Of a DNA stretch of 8,388 nt, positions 5,867 to 8,388 are shown piece after piece. The number at the start of each line of letters is the position of its first letter. The first letter of the stretch is position 1. The position numbers were made by a program, and so were the translations under genes. The notes beneath the pieces were generated by a model. The model had not been told where the DNA came from, ran no database searches, and saw only the letters and a program-made list of their open reading frames with translations. The DNA is from Pseudomonadota bacterium (lineage in GTDB: Bacteria > BMS3Abin14): the NCBI GenBank assembly GCA_016937135.1, contig JAFGWO010000284.1, forward strand, positions 1-8,388, written 5' to 3'.

Positions 5867-7381
5867 ATGAAGCAAAGAAGCGTATGGAAATTTTTGCCTA
5901 TCCTCACCCTGGCCCTGGTGATGGGGTGCGCCGGCGGCCAGCCGATCACGGACAGCAACCCCTACACCCCGCCCTCCTTCGCCAAGGACAAGTACGTGGC
6001 CAGGAACTTCCAGGTGATCATGGACGCCTCCTCCTCCATGGCCGGCAAATACGAAGGGGAGAGAAAGTTCTGGCTGGAGAAACGTTTCCTCTCCTCGGTC
6101 GGGGCCTCCCTTGCCGGGTTTAACCAGGTCGGCTCCCTTAGGACCTTCGGTCATGCGGACAGCGTATCCCTGTCCCAGACGGATCTCCGGTACGGCCCCA
6201 AAGCTTTTAAGGCTTCCGATTTCCAGGCCGAGCTGGACAGGGTAGCGAGGCCAGGCGGCACCAGCGCCATGGCGGCGGCCCTGGATGCCTCCCGGGACGA
6301 CCTCAAGGAAATCCCCGGGCAGACATCCCTGATCATCGTGAGCGATGGAAAGAGCATCCCCGGTGATCCCGCGGGCGAAGTTGTCAGGATCAAGAAAACC
6401 CACGGAAGCCGCGTCTGTGTCTACACCGTCCTCGTGGGCGACGATGAAGCTGGTGGCGAACTTCTCCAGGAGATCGCTGACGCGGGTGACTGGGGAGCCT
6501 GCGGCGGCATGGCCCGTATGGACGACCTGGAATCCCCCGCCGCCCTAGCCAGTTTCGTGGAGACCGCTCTCCTGCAGAAGGACAGCGACGGCGACGGCGT
6601 TCCGGATGACATGGACATCTGTCCTGGAACCCCGAAGGGGACCCAGGCCGACAAGTTCGGCTGCCCCGGCGCCCCCGGCGACAGCGATGGGGACGGCGTC
6701 GTGGACGCGCAGGACCGGTGCCCCGGCACGCCTGCCGGGACCAGGGTCGACGCCTACGGATGCCCTGCCGATGCAGACGGCGATGGCGTCCTGAACGAGG
6801 CCGACCGATGCCCCAACACCCCGATGGGAATCAGGGTTGATTCTTATGGATGCCCCATCGACAGCGACGGCGACGGAGTCACTGACGCGGTCGACGAGTG
6901 CCCTGGAACCCCGAAGGGAACAAGGGTGGACGGCAGAGGCTGCCCCGTGATCACGGTCGGTGACAGTGACGGAGACGGCGTCCTCGACTCGAGGGATCAG
7001 TGCCCCGGCACTCCCACCGGAGTGAAAACGGATTCGAGGGGCTGCTGGGTCCTGGAAGGAATCTTCTTCGACACCAACAAGTCCACAATCCAGTACCAGT
7101 CCAAGAATAGCCTTGACAACCTTGTGGCCGTTCTCAAAGCGAACCCCGGCCTGGCCATTCGTGTGGAAGGCCATACCGACAACGTCGGCTCGCATGCCTA
7201 CAACAAGAAGCTTTCCGAGGCGCGCGCCAAGGCGGTCGTGGATTACCTGGTTAACGCCGGGATCAGCGCCAACCGGCTTTCCTATGCCGGTTACTCGTTT
7301 GACCGTCCGGCGGCCACCAACGATACCGCCGAAGGAAGGGCGAAGAACCGGAGAGTCGAGCTGGCGCCCGTATCACCGTAA
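5867..7381 (+). CDS. OmpA-family lipoprotein with von Willebrand A domain and TSP3 repeats
   Basis: This 504-residue envelope lipoprotein has a signal peptide ending in the lipobox LVMG-C21; alanine at +2 favours outer-membrane sorting. A von Willebrand A domain (about 45-235) carries an apparently complete metal site, D53-A-S55-S-S57 with T132 and D160 (IIVSDG). Five thrombospondin type 3 repeats start at residues 239, 272, 302, 332 and 366. Each has a D-[SA]-D-G-D-G-V calcium loop and a CP[GN]TP...GC[PW] cysteine pair. The C-terminal OmpA domain (about 396-501) shows GHTDNVG and LSEARAKAVVDYL. D438 and R453 are 15 residues apart, as are the two diaminopimelate-binding residues of Acinetobacter OmpA. 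It probably links the outer membrane to peptidoglycan and presents the vWA module to a protein ligand, but the ligand is unknown. It is a monocistronic unit with its own promoter and a strong hairpin downstream. Confidence 0.93.
   Translation: MKQRSVWKFLPILTLALVMGCAGGQPITDSNPYTPPSFAKDKYVARNFQVIMDASSSMAGKYEGERKFWLEKRFLSSVGASLAGFNQVGSLRTFGHADSVSLSQTDLRYGPKAFKASDFQAELDRVARPGGTSAMAAALDASRDDLKEIPGQTSLIIVSDGKSIPGDPAGEVVRIKKTHGSRVCVYTVLVGDDEAGGELLQEIADAGDWGACGGMARMDDLESPAALASFVETALLQKDSDGDGVPDDMDICPGTPKGTQADKFGCPGAPGDSDGDGVVDAQDRCPGTPAGTRVDAYGCPADADGDGVLNEADRCPNTPMGIRVDSYGCPIDSDGDGVTDAVDECPGTPKGTRVDGRGCPVITVGDSDGDGVLDSRDQCPGTPTGVKTDSRGCWVLEGIFFDTNKSTIQYQSKNSLDNLVAVLKANPGLAIRVEGHTDNVGSHAYNKKLSEARAKAVVDYLVNAGISANRLSYAGYSFDRPAATNDTAEGRAKNRRVELAPVSP
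6581..7042 (+). repeat. Five in-gene TSP3 coding repeats
   Basis: GACAGCGACGGCGACGG-type blocks recur at 6581, 6680, 6770, 6860 and 6962, spaced 99, 90, 90 and 102 bp. The spacing is always a multiple of three, so copy-number change would keep the frame. They encode the calcium-loop repeats of the OmpA-family lipoprotein and are not a CRISPR array. Confidence 0.85.
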
Positions 7382-7405
7382 AAAAGTACCGGAATTAATG
7401 CATGA

Positions 7406-7439
7406 AACAGGGGCGGTTCCCACGGGGACCGCCCCTGTT
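7406..7439 (+). terminator. Strong hairpin after the OmpA-lipoprotein gene
   Basis: AACAGGGGCGG (7406-7416) pairs perfectly with CCGCCCCTGTT (7429-7439), and the stem extends inward through CCC against GGG with a bulge. It lies 24 bp after the stop codon at 7379-7381. No T-run follows on either side beyond GTTGGTT, so it is either a non-canonical terminator, possibly serving both convergent genes, or a 3'-end stabiliser. Confidence 0.65.
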
Positions 7440-7440
7440 G

Positions 7441-7593
7441 GTTCAGAGTTCAGAGTTCAGAGAAAAAAGGGAATATCGGGTTCGGCTGCAGGGATTGAAA
7501 GAGGTATGATTCTTTGCCAGGAATCCTCGATAATTAAACCTGATGTATTAATCTCCATCCCTCTGAACCCTGAACCCTTCGACCGGGCTCAGG
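7441..7593. repeat. Heptamer-flanked intergenic element overlapping the miaA 3' end
   Basis: Three perfect tandem copies of GTTCAGA occupy 7441-7461. An inverted version, CTCTGAACCCTGAAC, lies at 7561-7575 and matches GTTCAGAGTTCAGAG (7448-7462) at 14 of 15 positions on the opposite strand, leaving a 98-bp core with no gene. Directly after comes CCTTCGACCGGGCTCAGG (7576-7593), which resembles the CCTGAGC...GTCGAAGG motifs I recall as dispersed in many bacterial genomes. The miaA stop codon (7589-7591) falls inside that motif. Confidence 0.5.
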
Positions 7594-8388
7594 GCAGGCT
7601 CTGGACTGTTTTTATGATCTTCTCCGCCAGCCCGGGAATCTGGTCCCGGCTCTGGTATTCCAGCCAGGTTGCCCCCTTTTCTCTCCGAAACCAGGTTATC
7701 TGCCTTTTGGCGTAGTGCCGGGTGTTCCTCTTGATCCTTTCCACCGCCTCGGCAAAGGTCATCTCGCCATCCAGATGGGCCATCAGCTCCCGGTAGCCCA
7801 AAGCCTTCATGGAAGTCAGATCCCGGCCATACCCCTTTTCCTTTAATCTTCTCACCTCTTCCAGGAACCCGTCCCGGATCATCTGATCTACCCTGTCGGA
7901 GATCCAGCTGTAAAGGAGATCCCTGGGGGGGTCGAGGCAAAAGATCAGGGAATCAAATGGTCGGTCCGTAAAGGCGTGCCCCCGCTGGAATTCGCTTATG
8001 GAGCGGCCGGTCAGGCGCAGGACCTCAATGGCCCGGATGATCCGGACAAGGTCGTTGGGCATGGTCCTTTCGGCCGTTGCGGGATCCTCTTTCCCCAGAA
8101 GCTGGAAAAGGGTCCCGGGTCTTGAATCCTCCTGCGATTTCAAATCCGCCCGCAGGGCCTCGTCCCTCCCCGGTCCGTCAAACAGCCCTCCAAGGCCTCC
8201 TCTGAGGTAAAGGCCCGTTCCGCCCACGGCCACCGGCAGATCTCCCTCGTCGGCTACGGTGGCCACGGTTTCCCTGAAGAGGGGGATGAACCGGCCAACG
8301 GAAAAGGCCTGGTCCGGGTCGCGGATATCCAGGAGGTGATGGCGGACCCTTCTACGGTCTTCCTCCCCTGCCTTGGCCGTGCCGATAT
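7589..8388 (-). CDS. miaA: tRNA dimethylallyltransferase MiaA, 5' end outside the window
   Basis: MiaA transfers a dimethylallyl group from dimethylallyl diphosphate to N6 of adenosine 37 in tRNAs that read codons starting with U. The window holds the C-terminal 265 residues; roughly the first 40-50, including the P-loop, lie beyond the right edge. The visible part begins IGTAKAGEEDRRRVRHHLLDIRDPD, the usual segment after the P-loop. It continues with AVGGTGLYLRGG, MPNDLVRIIRAIEVLRLTGRSISEFQ, and the diagnostic SMKALGYREL and RIKRNTRHYAKRQITWFRR blocks. A GTG at 8264-8266 is internal, not the start, because conserved sequence continues upstream in frame. The C-terminus IIKTVQSLP ends at a TGA inside a dispersed-type repeat motif. 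It converges on the OmpA-lipoprotein gene. The catalytic core is intact as far as can be seen. Confidence 0.95.
   Translation of the reverse strand, partial: IGTAKAGEEDRRRVRHHLLDIRDPDQAFSVGRFIPLFRETVATVADEGDLPVAVGGTGLYLRGGLGGLFDGPGRDEALRADLKSQEDSRPGTLFQLLGKEDPATAERTMPNDLVRIIRAIEVLRLTGRSISEFQRGHAFTDRPFDSLIFCLDPPRDLLYSWISDRVDQMIRDGFLEEVRRLKEKGYGRDLTSMKALGYRELMAHLDGEMTFAEAVERIKRNTRHYAKRQITWFRREKGATWLEYQSRDQIPGLAEKIIKTVQSLP

Noticed and set aside
6581..7042. Regular repeats resembling a CRISPR array
   Set aside because: The repeats are in-frame, spaced 90-102 bp, and encode conserved calcium loops with cysteine pairs; the spacers are coding and similar to each other.
6545..7195. Minus-strand open frame across the TSP3 repeats
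   Set aside because: It merely reflects the repeated coding sequence of the lipoprotein on the other strand, with no ribosome binding site or family motif.
1..8388. tRNA, rRNA, transposase, integrase or toxin-antitoxin genes
   Set aside because: I looked for their hallmarks on both strands and saw none, so nothing marks the window as a mobile or defence island.

Overview
The window reads as an ordinary chromosomal segment of a GC-rich Gram-negative bacterium. The lipobox-bearing OmpA-family protein implies an outer membrane. The MscL with a C-terminal zinc ribbon, the pseudopilin and the style of the intergenic repeats fit a deltaproteobacterial (Desulfobacterota-like) genome best. That placement is an inference from family resemblance and is moderate at best.

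Layout. Bases 1-283 carry no gene but hold a large imperfect palindrome with purine-rich and pyrimidine-rich arms built partly of 7-bp repeats. Bases 284-2462 hold four minus-strand genes in the same order of spacing (85-88 bp gaps), each with a clear ribosome binding site: a helix-hairpin-helix DUF4332 protein, a DUF937 protein with two calcium-loop-like motifs, a BON-LysM protein of the Kbp/YgaU type, and mscL last. They probably share a promoter in the 179-bp divergent region before the next gene. Bases 2642-5113 hold a plus-strand gene for an 823-residue HerA-like ATPase. A minus-strand pseudopilin gene (5013-5513) converges on it and overlaps its 3' end by 101 bp. A promoter-rich spacer (5514-5866) then separates the pseudopilin from a plus-strand gene (5867-7381) for a lipoprotein with von Willebrand A, five thrombospondin type 3 repeats and an OmpA peptidoglycan-binding domain. 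A strong hairpin and a second heptamer-repeat element follow. miaA enters from the right edge on the minus strand, with its 5' end outside the window.

How the genes relate. The four-gene minus cluster looks like a cell-physiology or stress module: MscL releases solutes on hypo-osmotic shock, and Kbp of E. coli is a cytoplasmic potassium sensor. The two other members are small cytoplasmic proteins of unknown function. The vWA-TSP3-OmpA lipoprotein is a calcium-dependent-looking envelope anchor. The ATPase, pseudopilin and miaA show no obvious link to one another. I did not see a new defence, secretion or mobile system. The points most worth checking are the convergent 3' overlap in which both proteins appear to have acquired tails, the conservation of the four-gene cluster, the 20-bp direct repeats in the divergent promoter region, and the two heptamer-built palindromic intergenic elements.
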